Shown here: positions 1 through 8,195 of the stretch, piece after piece
Position numbering within the stretch: position 1 is the first letter of the stretch
How the letters are laid out: each line of letters starts with the position of its first letter
From: JAEXNA01 sp037189585
GTDB lineage: Bacteria > Vulcanimicrobiota > Xenobia > Xenobiales > JADMJV01
Length of the DNA stretch: 64,000 bases
Direction: 5' to 3'
Assembly: GCA_037189585.1 (NCBI GenBank)
Contig: JBBCJA010000027.1
Span: 1 to 64,000 of the forward strand
Translations under genes and position numbers: made by a program
Notes under the pieces: generated by a model
Database searches by the model: none
Seen by the model: the letters and a program-made list of their open reading frames with translations, nothing else
What the model was told of the DNA's origin: nothing

Positions 1-2
1 TC

Positions 3-923
3 GCGTTCAGTGTCCCAGGGTTGACCGCCGATAACGTCGTTCTGGTCGACAACAGCGGACGAGACCTCTTGGCCAGTCAGCGGGGGCCGGACGGACGGTC
101 CGGAGGCGCTCACTTTGAAGTTTTAGCAAAGGAAGAGGCCCGTCGACAGCTTATGCTTCAAGACGCTATGGATACGGCTTTTCCGGGTCGCACCAAAGCC
201 GTCGTGGCCTTGGAGATGGACTTCAGTGAGGCGGAGCGACGAATCTACACGCCTGGTGAAGCCGAAGACCGGGGTGTGGTTAAGGACCACGTTCAACTAG
301 CCTCCGAAGTTCTGGAGGGGACCGGCGGATCCAAAGACTCCAAGGGAGATAAGAAGTACGATAGCCACAAGGAACGTGTCACCTATAAGTATACCGAAAA
401 CTACTACGCCAACTTGACCAAGCACGCGCGTGTCGTGCGCACATCCGCGGCCGTGATGGCCGACGGTTTCACCGCGGACGAAGCCGCCGCCCTTAAGGAA
501 ACGGTTCGGGGAGCTCTCGGCCTGCGGGATGAGCAGGGCGACTTTATCACCATCAACACCTTGCCTTGGGACCGCGTCATCAGTCCTGAGCCGGCAGCTC
601 TATCCGCGCCGGTTGCTGACAATCCCAACTATTTTTCCAGCCTCGGACTGATCGGGTTGCTGTTGGGCCAGGGTGTGCTTCTGTTCGGTGTGGCCGGCGC
701 TGTGCTTTTCGCGACCCGTCACCGCTCACAGGCTGGAGTTCTGGGCGGGACCGCCGCCGCCGCCGCGGTCACCGGAATCGTGGACCATCGCCAGACCAAG
801 ATCGGCGAAACGATCTTGGAGTCCGCTCCGACCACCGTGTCCCGTAGCGACATGCTGGCGGGGATCGTTAAGGAGCGTCCCGCTCATGTCGCCGATCTGC
901 TTCGCTCTACCTGGCTGAGCTAA
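3..923 (+). CDS. fliF: Flagellar M-ring protein FliF, C-terminal part (5' end outside window)
   Basis: The reading frame is already open at the left edge, so this is the 3' part of a longer gene. FliF forms the membrane MS-ring at the base of the flagellum. The first codons give the VPGLT..NV.LVD..GR.L segment of the FliF ring-building domain. Next come the conserved 'VALEMDF' strand, a charged low-complexity loop (GGSKDSKGDKK), the 'VAVMADGFTADE' type segment, one transmembrane helix (about residues 215-235 of the visible part) and a cytoplasmic tail ending in IVKERPAHVADLLRSTWL. That tail resembles the FliG-binding end of FliF. fliG does not follow; the next gene is convergent and overlaps the stop by 4 bases. 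The type III secretion relative SctJ is less likely because it lacks this tail. Confidence 0.88.
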   Translation, partial: AFSVPGLTADNVVLVDNSGRDLLASQRGPDGRSGGAHFEVLAKEEARRQLMLQDAMDTAFPGRTKAVVALEMDFSEAERRIYTPGEAEDRGVVKDHVQLASEVLEGTGGSKDSKGDKKYDSHKERVTYKYTENYYANLTKHARVVRTSAAVMADGFTADEAAALKETVRGALGLRDEQGDFITINTLPWDRVISPEPAALSAPVADNPNYFSSLGLIGLLLGQGVLLFGVAGAVLFATRHRSQAGVLGGTAAAAAVTGIVDHRQTKIGETILESAPTTVSRSDMLAGIVKERPAHVADLLRSTWLS

Positions 924-1735
924 AGCTTCGCCAGCTTGAGTTCCACACCGGCTCCCAAGCTCTCTCCCGGCTCCAACCTGGTGATGTCGGGAGCGTCGGG
1001 AAAGCCCAGCCGGGTGGAGCTCCACGGTTCCAGGCAGACAAATGGGGTCTCGCGCGGAGTCCAGAAAACCAGAACTTTGTAGAGTGGATCGCTCTCTATC
1101 TCGATTTTCAAGCCTCGCTCGGGGTCGGTGAATCCCGAGCGGGGCGAGGTAGGAGATGGAAAGGACCAGTCGATCTCGTCTCGGGAGAAGTCGAATCCCT
1201 GGAACTCTCCTTGAGCTTCGGACTTATTGTCGAGGTACCGCCTCACAGGTAAGTTGAACTGGAGCTTCGACTTCTCCCCTACTAGAAAATATGGGTGGAA
1301 GCCGAACTGCAGCGGCATGGCTTCCTCTCCGAGGTTGCTGATCACCTGGCCGATTCGTAGCCCGTGGGGAGACACGCGGTATTCGAGCTGATAGCGGAAG
1401 GCGAATGGGTATTGATCGTGGGTGGCTTCCGAATCCTCCAGCTCGAGCGCGGCATAGCTTCGTCCAAGGTCGATGACCCGCCATTCCAGGTTTCGAGCGA
1501 ACCCGTGCTGCTTCATAGTGTGCTCTCCCTCCTTCCAGCGGTAGGTCGGCTCGGCGGTGGGTCCGCAGATGGGAAAGAGCATCGGAATTCCCCCCCGGAC
1601 GTTCCTGGTAGAGTCGTCGAAGGTGGCGCGGTCGAGGTAAAGAGCCTCGATGTCATCGAGCTTCAGACTGGTGACGATCGCTCCACGCTGGGGAGAGAGC
1701 TGAGCTTGGCAAGGGCCCTGGGTAATGGTGAGCAT
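920..1735 (-). CDS. Aldose 1-epimerase / D-hexose-6-phosphate mutarotase family protein
   Basis: A 271-residue protein of the galactose-mutarotase fold. Family members interconvert the alpha and beta anomers of sugars or sugar phosphates in the cytoplasm. Visible motifs are the GG.P.LFP.CG segment near residues 48-58, H77 in HGFAR, H147 in HPYF and E236 in CLEPW. These match the catalytic His/His/Glu set of the YeaD-like branch, which acts on hexose 6-phosphates. Length is normal for the family. The ATG start is the first Met in frame. It has no operon partner: its 3' end overlaps the fliF stop by 4 bases and about 300 bases separate it from the next gene. The exact sugar cannot be told. Confidence 0.85.
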   Translation of the reverse strand: MLTITQGPCQAQLSPQRGAIVTSLKLDDIEALYLDRATFDDSTRNVRGGIPMLFPICGPTAEPTYRWKEGEHTMKQHGFARNLEWRVIDLGRSYAALELEDSEATHDQYPFAFRYQLEYRVSPHGLRIGQVISNLGEEAMPLQFGFHPYFLVGEKSKLQFNLPVRRYLDNKSEAQGEFQGFDFSRDEIDWSFPSPTSPRSGFTDPERGLKIEIESDPLYKVLVFWTPRETPFVCLEPWSSTRLGFPDAPDITRLEPGESLGAGVELKLAKL

Positions 1736-2001
1736 GTCGCGTCATTATATGATTCTAGCCGGGCATCCTCTGGAGGGGACCCGAACTATCCGGTCGCCGG
1801 ATGCGGAATCCCCACCGGTAGGGTACTTTAGGATAAGAGGCGGCTCCCGGACGGAACTTTCCGGAAGAGTCGAACTTCGGACCACGGGGTCGACTCCGTC
1901 GGTACGGTAAGTGTAGGCTTGTAACGAGCTACGAAAGCAGGCAACGACGTAGGCCGCCTCCAAATTCGGAGGGCTCCATGTCTAGGGGCCCTCCGCTCTG
2001 T

Positions 2002-2018
2002 GTGGCGAAGTTCGCCAC
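2002..2018 (-). terminator. Small hairpin after the DUF695 gene, possible terminator
   Basis: A perfect 6-bp inverted repeat (gtggcg / cgccac) with a 5-base loop lies about 14 bases past the DUF695 stop codon. No U-tract follows, so it may be only a weak terminator or an RNA-stabilising hairpin. It is the only clear structure I see in the roughly 300-base gene-free stretch from 1736 to 2031. Confidence 0.3.
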
Positions 2019-2031
2019 GCATCATCTGGGT

Positions 2032-2445
2032 TTAGCAGAGTCCGCCCAGAGTCTCTTCGAAGAAAGCCGTCCACTTCGGATCGCGAGCCGAGGTTACGTC
2101 GATCGGGAAAAGCTCCTCATCATCTTGAATGTCATTGAGGAGTTTTTGGAATTCCGTGACTCCCGAAGCGTAAAACATCCATTCTCGCTCGCCGTTGTTG
2201 GTGCAGACCGCTACCAGGACCGCGATCTTTTCGGGCTCCACTGCCTCGACCAGCCGACTCTCGAAGTCCTTGAGGACGGGCCCCACTTCTCTCGTTGGAA
2301 GACCGTTCTCGTCGGCTTCATACTTCCAAACGATCTGAATGAGGCGCGGAAACGCGCCGTCGGCTCCTTTATCACGAAACTCGTCGCGGAAGCGAATGTA
2401 GAGGGGCTTTCCGTTCTCTTCCCCTTCGGCGATGGACCAACTCAT
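2032..2445 (-). CDS. DUF695 domain protein
   Basis: A 137-residue protein that matches the DUF695 pattern throughout: W3 near the start, 'GKPLYIRFRDEF', a central 'ADENGLPTREVGPVLKDFE' block, the 'CTNNGEREWMFYA' strand typical of the family, and a 'DPKWTAFFE' end. The function of DUF695 is unknown; it is often a small stand-alone cytoplasmic domain. The frame is open for 37 more codons upstream, but that stretch is basic, unlike DUF695, and overlaps the preceding gene, so the ATG at MSWSIAEG was chosen. It lies 43 bases downstream of the BamE-like gene on the same strand, so the two are probably co-transcribed. Confidence 0.75.
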   Translation of the reverse strand: MSWSIAEGEENGKPLYIRFRDEFRDKGADGAFPRLIQIVWKYEADENGLPTREVGPVLKDFESRLVEAVEPEKIAVLVAVCTNNGEREWMFYASGVTEFQKLLNDIQDDEELFPIDVTSARDPKWTAFFEETLGGLC

Positions 2446-2488
2446 AGCGACCGCTTCGGTCAGCCGGAAGCCTTTCCTGGAGCGGCCC

Positions 2489-3127
2489 CTACTGATTCCT
2501 GTAGGCCAGGGCCATCGCGGCGACCTTTCCATCTTTGAAGGAAAGGGTGAGTTCACTGCGACCGTCGTGATAGGCCCAGGTTTGGGGCTTGCTCACCGCG
2601 GGCTTCCCGCGGGCGGCGCGAATCGCTTCGGGAGTGGCTCCGTAGCCGATGATTGGCCGGCGCAACGGATGAACCGGGACGACTGTTGCGGGATTGGGGA
2701 AGTCGTACTCCAGTGACCAGTTTCCAGCAGCCTGGATCTCGGTCAGGCGACCTTGCTTGAAAGTCACTCGGAGCGACTGTCCATCCCTATCATAGAAGAG
2801 CCAGGAGGTCTCCGATTTGCGAAACGGCTCACCCAGGATACCCACCACCTCGTCGGCGGTATAGCCCAACGAGAGTCGGCCCAGGTAGTAGGGGCCACCG
2901 GAGGGCACGCGGACGGAATACCCGGTGACCGGTTTCGAGGGAGAGGGCGGCGGAGGTTGCGAGGGGGCTATAGCCGGCGACGCTACAACTGGGGCTGGCT
3001 GCTCAACTGCGACCTCTGATCGCGCATACGGCAAGACGACCGCGCAGATGACCAAGACCAATAACAACACTCCGAGCTCTCGAGTTCTCAACCTTTTGGC
3101 GCTCCCCATCGTAGACTTCCCACTCAT
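2489..3127 (-). CDS. Membrane-anchored protein with two BamE/SmpA-like repeats
   Basis: A 212-residue protein with a basic N-terminus, a hydrophobic segment at about residues 18-35 (signal anchor or uncleaved signal), and a Pro/Ala-rich linker to about residue 65. Two related domains follow. The first reads 'YYLGRLSLGYTADEVVGILG..' then an aromatic strand and 'F..G.LTEI'. The second reads 'PIIGYGATPEAIRAARGKP..' then 'TWAYHDG' and 'F.DGKVAAM'. This strand-helix-'GxP' pattern is that of small BamE/OmlA-like folds that follow the envelope. No lipobox is seen, so it is not a BamE lipoprotein. It lies just upstream of the DUF695 gene. The precise function is unknown. Confidence 0.6.
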   Translation of the reverse strand: MSGKSTMGSAKRLRTRELGVLLLVLVICAVVLPYARSEVAVEQPAPVVASPAIAPSQPPPPSPSKPVTGYSVRVPSGGPYYLGRLSLGYTADEVVGILGEPFRKSETSWLFYDRDGQSLRVTFKQGRLTEIQAAGNWSLEYDFPNPATVVPVHPLRRPIIGYGATPEAIRAARGKPAVSKPQTWAYHDGRSELTLSFKDGKVAAMALAYRNQ

Positions 3128-3208
3128 GTCGCGAGGCGGGGGATGATATTTCTTCTGCTGAGGTCCGAACGGCTTTGTGCTCCAGGTTGGAGCATTATGA
3201 ACGGGTTC

Positions 3209-3270
3209 CGATAGCTCAGCGGGTCACCCAGCCAGGCTAAAGGATGTCCCGCACTCTGACCGGGTGACTC
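3209..3270. repeat. Repeat copy A, flank segment (second copy near 4690-4755)
   Basis: This stretch aligns without gaps to about 4690-4755, with the shared core cacccag, aaggat, cactctgaccgg and tgactc. In the intact locus the segment lies past the 3' end of the HEAT-repeat gene; here it sits directly next to the decayed HEAT copy. It therefore marks the left part of a duplicated block. It codes for nothing recognisable. Confidence 0.65.
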
Positions 3271-3283
3271 ATAGAGAAGCCAG

Positions 3284-3570
3284 TCACAGCGATCTCGCCG
3301 CGAGTATCCGCATCTGTCCCGCCGCGCAGCATGCCCAGAAACGGACGTTGGAATGGAGGTCGCGAAGGCAAGTCGACGATAGCACCTTGCGGTCCAACCG
3401 ACTCTTGGGTTCAAACCAAGGCGCGGACCAGGCGACCCTCTCGAGACAGACACCTCGGACAAGAAAATGCTCTTCAGGGTCTCTCACACGATTTAGCAAC
3501 GCGTTGGCCAACTTCGGCAGTCTCCAAGCGAGACACGCGCTTCGATAACGTTCAACCGGACCTGGAGAGG
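3284..3570 (-). pseudogene. Decayed partial duplicate of the HEAT-repeat gene at 4827-5384
   Basis: Bases 3294-3370 match 4984-5060 with only two mismatches in 77 positions, and similarity continues to 3570 (5266 in the intact copy). The translated remnant keeps NALLNRV.DPEEHFLVRGVCLE..AW, WFEPKSRLD.KV and HSNVRFWAC.AAGQMRILAAR, like the intact protein. A net loss of two codons occurs after the SRLD segment. The frame ends at a stop right after AARSL, so the last ~50 codons are missing. Upstream, similarity stops at 3570 and a TGA soon blocks the frame, so the N-terminus is missing too. The remnant is open internally but has neither proper end, so it is probably not functional. The ~90 bases between it and the hydrolase gene hold nothing I recognise. 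Confidence 0.8.
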
Positions 3571-3658
3571 ATCCGAGCCGGCGTCAATAATTTTCTCCAC
3601 CATTGAGCCCACTCTTCGAACGCGGTTTGAAGTATCTCCATCCGTTGAAGTGTCGTCC

Positions 3659-4534
3659 TCACGACCTGCCTTCTGCCAAGAACGCTTCGACATGCTGTAA
3701 GACTTTCTCTGGAAACTCCTCATGGGGTAACAGCTTCGCACCCGGAATTGGAACAAACTGCTTGCAATTAGCTAACTGTGACGCCAACCTTCGACCTTCA
3801 AGCTCTGGAAAGGTCGGGTCATCTTGGCCCCAGACGAGAAGCACTGGTGCGGTAATTTGCTTGTGGCGCTCCGCCAAAGCATCGTTCTCTTTCCAGTTGA
3901 AGCCGCGCAGATATTTCCCGTAACCCACCGCCTTGCGGTGAGATTTTACGATGGGCTGAATGAAATATCGCCGGAACTCTCCGTCGATGAGATCGAGACT
4001 GGAGAACGAGCCGCCAAAGCCGGCAGATGAACGCAAATAGGTCGATGAGCGGAGCAGTTGTTGCAACACAAACGCGCTACCAGGTAGTGCGAGCAGCTTG
4101 CCGTAGAACGGAATCCACGGGGGCCGATGTCCTGGCACTTCCGTATTGATTAGGATCATGCGATCGACTCGAGCTGGATCCTGGAGAGCCACGTGGCGAG
4201 CGACGGAAGCACCCGTATCGTGAGCGAGCACGGCGTACTTCTCGATGCTCAGCTGGCTGACCGCCTCGTATATGCGTCGCGCTTGCGCGGGAAATGAAAA
4301 GTCCGCCGACGCATCCCACTCGGAGTCACCAGCACCCAACAAATCAAAAACGTAACACCTACGCGAGGTCGAGAGCCGCGGTAACAAATGACGATAGGTA
4401 AACCCATGCAGCGGAAAACCATGGATCATAACCAGCGGTGTTCCTTCCCCATAAACTCGTACAGCGACGCGAGCGCCAGGCCTGCCTATCAACCTCGGTT
4501 GGACGGAGTAGTAGAAGTCTGCGGCGGATTTCAT
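3659..4534 (-). CDS. Alpha/beta hydrolase with Asp nucleophile (haloalkane dehalogenase / epoxide hydrolase type)
   Basis: A 291-residue alpha/beta-hydrolase. The oxyanion motif HGFP is at residues 38-41. The nucleophile elbow reads AHDTGAS with Asp106 in place of the usual Ser. The acid is probably Asp238 or Asp239 (VWGQDDP) and the base is His271 (PHEEFP). An Asp nucleophile is the mark of haloalkane dehalogenases, fluoroacetate dehalogenases and soluble epoxide hydrolases, which form a covalent ester intermediate; esterases and lipases use Ser. A cap domain spans about 135-215. There is no signal peptide, so it should be cytoplasmic. The ATG is preceded by taaggaa at a good distance. It is flanked by the two copies of the HEAT-repeat block, so the interval may have been rearranged around it. 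The substrate is unknown. Confidence 0.82.
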   Translation of the reverse strand: MKSAADFYYSVQPRLIGRPGARVAVRVYGEGTPLVMIHGFPLHGFTYRHLLPRLSTSRRCYVFDLLGAGDSEWDASADFSFPAQARRIYEAVSQLSIEKYAVLAHDTGASVARHVALQDPARVDRMILINTEVPGHRPPWIPFYGKLLALPGSAFVLQQLLRSSTYLRSSAGFGGSFSSLDLIDGEFRRYFIQPIVKSHRKAVGYGKYLRGFNWKENDALAERHKQITAPVLLVWGQDDPTFPELEGRRLASQLANCKQFVPIPGAKLLPHEEFPEKVLQHVEAFLAEGRS

Positions 4535-4689
4535 CGATCTTATTCCTTACGGAAGGGCCTTGGACTGAGCTCGGGGACTAAACGAAGACATTAAGCTAAC
4601 AACCGCGATAGCTCAGGTGAGCGCGTTCTGGCGAATAGTCCGAACACCGCTCTATAGTTCGCTCCAAACCATAGGTGCCCTCCGTGACT

Positions 4690-4755
4690 CGGATAGTTCG
4701 ATGGCTCACCCAGTCTGACTGAAGGATATCTCTCACTCTGACCGGATGACTCGCA
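4690..4755. repeat. Repeat copy B, flank segment (first copy near 3209-3270)
   Basis: Gapless match to about 3209-3270, lying 70-140 bases past the stop of the intact HEAT-repeat gene. Similarity may extend weakly further left (shared gtccgaac near 3161 and 4637). The whole gene-free stretch from 4535 to 4826 holds only this repeat and no reading frame or clear RNA structure. Confidence 0.6.
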
Positions 4756-4826
4756 GAAGGAAGCTAGCGATAGCGTACTCTCTGTTTCCCAAGGTAATGC
4801 TCACCACCCAAACCGCATAACCCCCC

Positions 4827-5384
4827 TTACCAAAGGGGTGGATACGGGCATGGTCCAGGAAGACGCTCGTCATCCCAGGATGGCTTGCCGTCGATGGCCT
4901 TGAGAGCCTCGGTGGCTTCGTAACCGACGGTCCATCCCATACAGCTGAGACCCTCGTCGTTCCGTAGACTCAATAACAGTGGCCTCGCCGCGAGTATCCG
5001 CATCTGTCCCGCCGCGTAGCATGCCCAGAAACGGACGTTGGAATGGGGGTCGCGAAGGCAGTCAAGGATCGCGCGATACACTTTGTGGTCCAACCGACTC
5101 TTAGGTTCAAACCAAGGCCCGGCCCAGGCGAGACTCTCGAGACAGACACCTCGAACGAGAAAGTGCTCTTCAGGGTCTTTCACACGATTCAGCAATGCGT
5201 TGGTCAGCCTCGGTGAATTCCAGGCGAGACACGCGCTTCGATAGCGTTCAACCGGATCTGGAGAGGTCCGGATTCGCCAAGCCAGCCAGCGACCGAAGGC
5301 ACCCGTGCGGGTCGCGGCCCTATGATCGATGGCGAAGACGACTTCCCTCCATCGTCCTATCGGTTGTCCTCGCCTCCGACCCAT
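4827..5384 (-). CDS. Small HEAT-repeat-like protein
   Basis: A 185-residue protein with a helical-repeat pattern: 'NALLNRVKDPEEHFLVRGVCLESLAW', 'YRAILDCLRDPHSNVRFWACYAAGQM' and 'PLLLSLRNDEG..GWTVGYEATEALKAI'. Each has the D-P/D-x-x-x-V-R-x-x-A-x-x-A-L-G-like spacing of HEAT or PBS-lyase repeats, which serve as protein-binding scaffolds. There is no signal peptide or membrane segment. A partial, decayed copy lies about 1.7 kb away on the same strand, which suggests the gene belongs to a family that spreads by local duplication. It is divergent from the methyltransferase gene. No specific function can be given. Confidence 0.65.
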   Translation of the reverse strand: MGRRRGQPIGRWREVVFAIDHRAATRTGAFGRWLAWRIRTSPDPVERYRSACLAWNSPRLTNALLNRVKDPEEHFLVRGVCLESLAWAGPWFEPKSRLDHKVYRAILDCLRDPHSNVRFWACYAAGQMRILAARPLLLSLRNDEGLSCMGWTVGYEATEALKAIDGKPSWDDERLPGPCPYPPLW

Positions 5385-5459
5385 CCTCAGTCCGTTTTAG
5401 AGAGCCTAACGGTAAGGTCCTCCAGAGGCCACCAGAAGACCACTGGCGTAGACCTCCCT

Positions 5460-6143
5460 ATGTCAGGCCAGCGAACTTCTATCACCTCCGACCGGGAAAA
5501 AGAGCTTCTCCGCTCCTGGAACTCCAATGCCGCTCATTGGACTCGGATGGTGCGGGATGGACTTTTGCGCAGCCGGGTCGAGGTGACCAACGACGCGATT
5601 CTTGACGCGGTTGGCCGGGCCGAAGGCGAGGCTTTGCTAGACCTCGGCTGTGGTGAAGGCTGGTTGACTCACCTCCTGATCGAGCGAGGCTGGAAAGCGG
5701 TGGGAGTCGACGCGAGCCCAGAGTTGATCACGGCAGCTCGCGACGGTCCCGGCGAATTCTTGTGCGTTGAGTACAAGCAGTTGAAGTCGGTACTCACCGG
5801 ACGCTCTTTCGCTTGCGTGATCGCGAACTTCTCGCTTCTCGGCGACTCCTCAACCGAAAGCGCCCTCAGAGCCTCGGTCCATCATCTGCATTCCGGAGGT
5901 CGCCTGGTGATCCAGACCCTCCATCCCGTGATCATCACGCCCTACCTCGACGGCTGGCGTCAGGAAGATTGGACTGGGATGTCCGAATCTTGCGCCCCTC
6001 AGCCCTGGTACTTTCGAACGCTGCAGAGCTGGATCACACTCCTAACCGAGCTCGATCTCCGCTTGGTCAACTTGCGAGAGCCTCGCGCCGACGGCGCCGC
6101 ACAGCCCTCATCTCTATTATTGGTGGCCGATCGCGCCACCTAA
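5460..6143 (+). CDS. Class I SAM-dependent methyltransferase
   Basis: A 227-residue methyltransferase of the UbiE/Coq5-like type. The chosen ATG begins MSGQRTS; the frame is open for 46 more codons upstream, but that stretch lacks any domain pattern. 'NAAHWTRMVRDG' resembles the N-terminal helix of this family. Motif I is LLDLGCGEGWLT, and the acidic end of strand 2 is in VGVDASPELI. 'SFACVIANFSLLGD' is motif II, and 'LHSGGRLVIQTLHP' is motif III. The protein is cytosolic and its substrate is unknown. It is divergent from the HEAT-repeat gene and ends 36 bases before the TPR/zinc-ribbon gene, so co-transcription with that gene is possible. Confidence 0.83.
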   Translation: MSGQRTSITSDREKELLRSWNSNAAHWTRMVRDGLLRSRVEVTNDAILDAVGRAEGEALLDLGCGEGWLTHLLIERGWKAVGVDASPELITAARDGPGEFLCVEYKQLKSVLTGRSFACVIANFSLLGDSSTESALRASVHHLHSGGRLVIQTLHPVIITPYLDGWRQEDWTGMSESCAPQPWYFRTLQSWITLLTELDLRLVNLREPRADGAAQPSSLLLVADRAT

Positions 6144-6179
6144 AAGAACCTCACGGGTCATGCCTCACACGGGTTTGCG

Positions 6180-8195
6180 ATGTTCGCGGATTTCAGGCCC
6201 CACTTGGCGAAGACGACTCGCGTGAGCGATACGAAGGAGTTGGAGTCGTTACTCCACCAAGCCAGAGGCGCGGCTAGCCTGGCTGACGGCGACAGAGAAT
6301 CTGCTCGCGACTTGTACCGCCGAGCCGCCGAACTCGATCCGAGGTCGGGCGGAGAATCTCTTTTCCAGTTTCACCTGGCGGAGAAGGAATACCAGTCAGC
6401 GTCCGGAGTTCTGACCAAGTGGGGAGACTTGATAGGCCCTAAGACAGAGCTCCTGCGAGCGGTTCTGGCCGCCCAAGCCTACGGCCAAGCTCCACGGTCT
6501 CAAGACCTGGAGGTTCTCCGGCCTGGCCGCGAGGCTCTTTGGCCTCTTCTCTATCTGGGCATCCTCCAGCACGCTCAGGGAGAGGTCGCGACCTCCCGGG
6601 CTACTCTCTTGCGAGCGGCTTGGCAGAAAAACGTCGGTAGAAACATCGCGGTCGACATTCTCCTTCGCTCGGAAACCAGGCGCTGCCGCGTCTGCCGTGT
6701 TCGTAAACCGGCGACCTACCTTCAAGAAGGTGTTCCGCTCTGTTCCTGGTGTCGCAAGTTACTGGAGAGTTCATGGCTTGAGTGGCTGGTAGGTTGGAGA
6801 TTCCGCCAGTCCGCCAAAAAGAAGAGCGAGAAAAGGCAGGCCCCTCTCGTCCCGCTTCTCGGGCCCAATGACATTGTCGCGGTCTTGGACACCGAAGCCA
6901 GGGAGAAGTGGGACCATGCTCGCCGGATCGCGACAGAGCGTGGGCGTGAGGTTGTCGGCGTGGGTGATCTGGGGATAGCCCTCTTTGAGGGAGCGTTTGA
7001 TCGACATCTCTTCATCTATCCACGAGAGCAAACCAGACTCTTGCATGAAGCCCGGGCGCTGGGTGAAGAGAGGGCGGAGGGGCCGGAGAAGATAGGCCGA
7101 GAACTGGCCTGGCTGCTCAACGTGGCTCATTGGCAGCGAAGGTTGTTTCGCGGGCATCTTCAGTTTGAGGATTGTCGCCAACACCCCATCGACTTGATGT
7201 TTCTCAGGGCCGCCTATTCCGTTTGCCAACCAGGACCGGAGTGTTTTCAAGGCAGTGCACTGGCCCTCGTGACTGGGTTTGACCTGAGTTCGGCTCAAGC
7301 GGAGCTTTTTGAAGAGCTCTTGAGACAACGCCCCGAGAGCCTATTCCTTCACATCGTCTTGGGCAGTCATCATCGCCGAATATGGCGTCCGAGCCCAAAG
7401 GAGCTGGAGCACGAGCTGTGGATGATCCGCCACTATCCTCACGTCTGGAGAAGCTACCAGCACTGGTTGTCCGTCTATCCTCATCAACATCGCGCTTGCG
7501 TCGATGCCTGGTCTGAAGTCGTCGGCGAGAATTTGGACGGTCCGGAGGTCTTGAGCCGGGCCGCCGATTACTTCAGGTGGGAATACCCTCGCTTAGGCTT
7601 GGCGCTAGTTGACCGGGGGCGACGGTTGGACCCCAAACATCGTGGCTGGACCGACGAGGCGATCGAATGCCTGGATAGAGTTTGGGACCTGAGCTACGGA
7701 CCGGTGGAACGGAAAGCTCTCGCCGAGCTCGCTCTGACCTATCTCGAGCCAGCGCTGGCCCATCCGCCCGCTTCCCACAACCGACTGGAGCTGACCTCTC
7801 TCATCGCTCGTCACGCCTTCACCGCCGGGCGCTTCAGCCAGGCCGCGAAGGCCGCGAACAGAGTGCTATCTTCGGTGAAGAGCGAATCCTCGGACAACGT
7901 GAACGAACTTCATATCGCTCACATTGTCCTGGGCATGCTGGCCCTACGCGAGGGTGAGATCGAGCTGACCAAGCACCATTTGATAGCCTCGGTCTGTCGT
8001 TCGCCTGGTCTTGGGTCGTGCTCCCCTCTGGGGGAGTTGACGCGAATTCTGTGGCGAATGGGACAACGGGAGCTCCTGAGGGAGTATCTGACTCTGGGTT
8101 TGAGCCGGTGGTATCGCTCCGACTTGGAGCCGTGGATTGAGGTCATGGAGACGGAACCAGGTTTTTCCAGCTGGGTGAAAGAGTTCGCTCCATGA
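6180..8195 (+). CDS. TPR protein with zinc-ribbon and a Clp-N-like segment
   Basis: A 671-residue protein that I cannot match to a named family. Residues 20-155 read as TPR-like helices ('DGDRESARDLYRRAAELDP', 'AQGEVATSRATLLRAAWQK'). A C-x2-C...C-x2-C ribbon follows (C169, C172, C188, C191), which should bind zinc. After a basic linker, residues 238-275 ('AREKWDHARRIATERGREVVGVGDLGIALFEG') resemble one half of the Clp N-terminal repeat. The C-terminal half is again helical and TPR-like ('AFTAGRFSQAAKAANRVL'). There is no signal peptide. The stop overlaps the ATG of the next gene (ATGA), so the two are translationally coupled and probably act together. A GTG about 14 codons in is an alternative start; neither has a strong ribosome site. 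Confidence 0.6.
   Translation: MFADFRPHLAKTTRVSDTKELESLLHQARGAASLADGDRESARDLYRRAAELDPRSGGESLFQFHLAEKEYQSASGVLTKWGDLIGPKTELLRAVLAAQAYGQAPRSQDLEVLRPGREALWPLLYLGILQHAQGEVATSRATLLRAAWQKNVGRNIAVDILLRSETRRCRVCRVRKPATYLQEGVPLCSWCRKLLESSWLEWLVGWRFRQSAKKKSEKRQAPLVPLLGPNDIVAVLDTEAREKWDHARRIATERGREVVGVGDLGIALFEGAFDRHLFIYPREQTRLLHEARALGEERAEGPEKIGRELAWLLNVAHWQRRLFRGHLQFEDCRQHPIDLMFLRAAYSVCQPGPECFQGSALALVTGFDLSSAQAELFEELLRQRPESLFLHIVLGSHHRRIWRPSPKELEHELWMIRHYPHVWRSYQHWLSVYPHQHRACVDAWSEVVGENLDGPEVLSRAADYFRWEYPRLGLALVDRGRRLDPKHRGWTDEAIECLDRVWDLSYGPVERKALAELALTYLEPALAHPPASHNRLELTSLIARHAFTAGRFSQAAKAANRVLSSVKSESSDNVNELHIAHIVLGMLALREGEIELTKHHLIASVCRSPGLGSCSPLGELTRILWRMGQRELLREYLTLGLSRWYRSDLEPWIEVMETEPGFSSWVKEFAP

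Noticed and set aside
1978..2538. A 186-codon open frame opposite the DUF695 gene
   Set aside because: It is antisense to a clear family member and has no motif of its own.
4605..4680. Stretch with 'gatagctcag' resembling a tRNA D-arm, and a similar one near 3209
   Set aside because: No T-arm with GTTCGA at the right distance, no acceptor pairing and no anticodon stem; the sequence near 3209 belongs to the duplicated flank segment.
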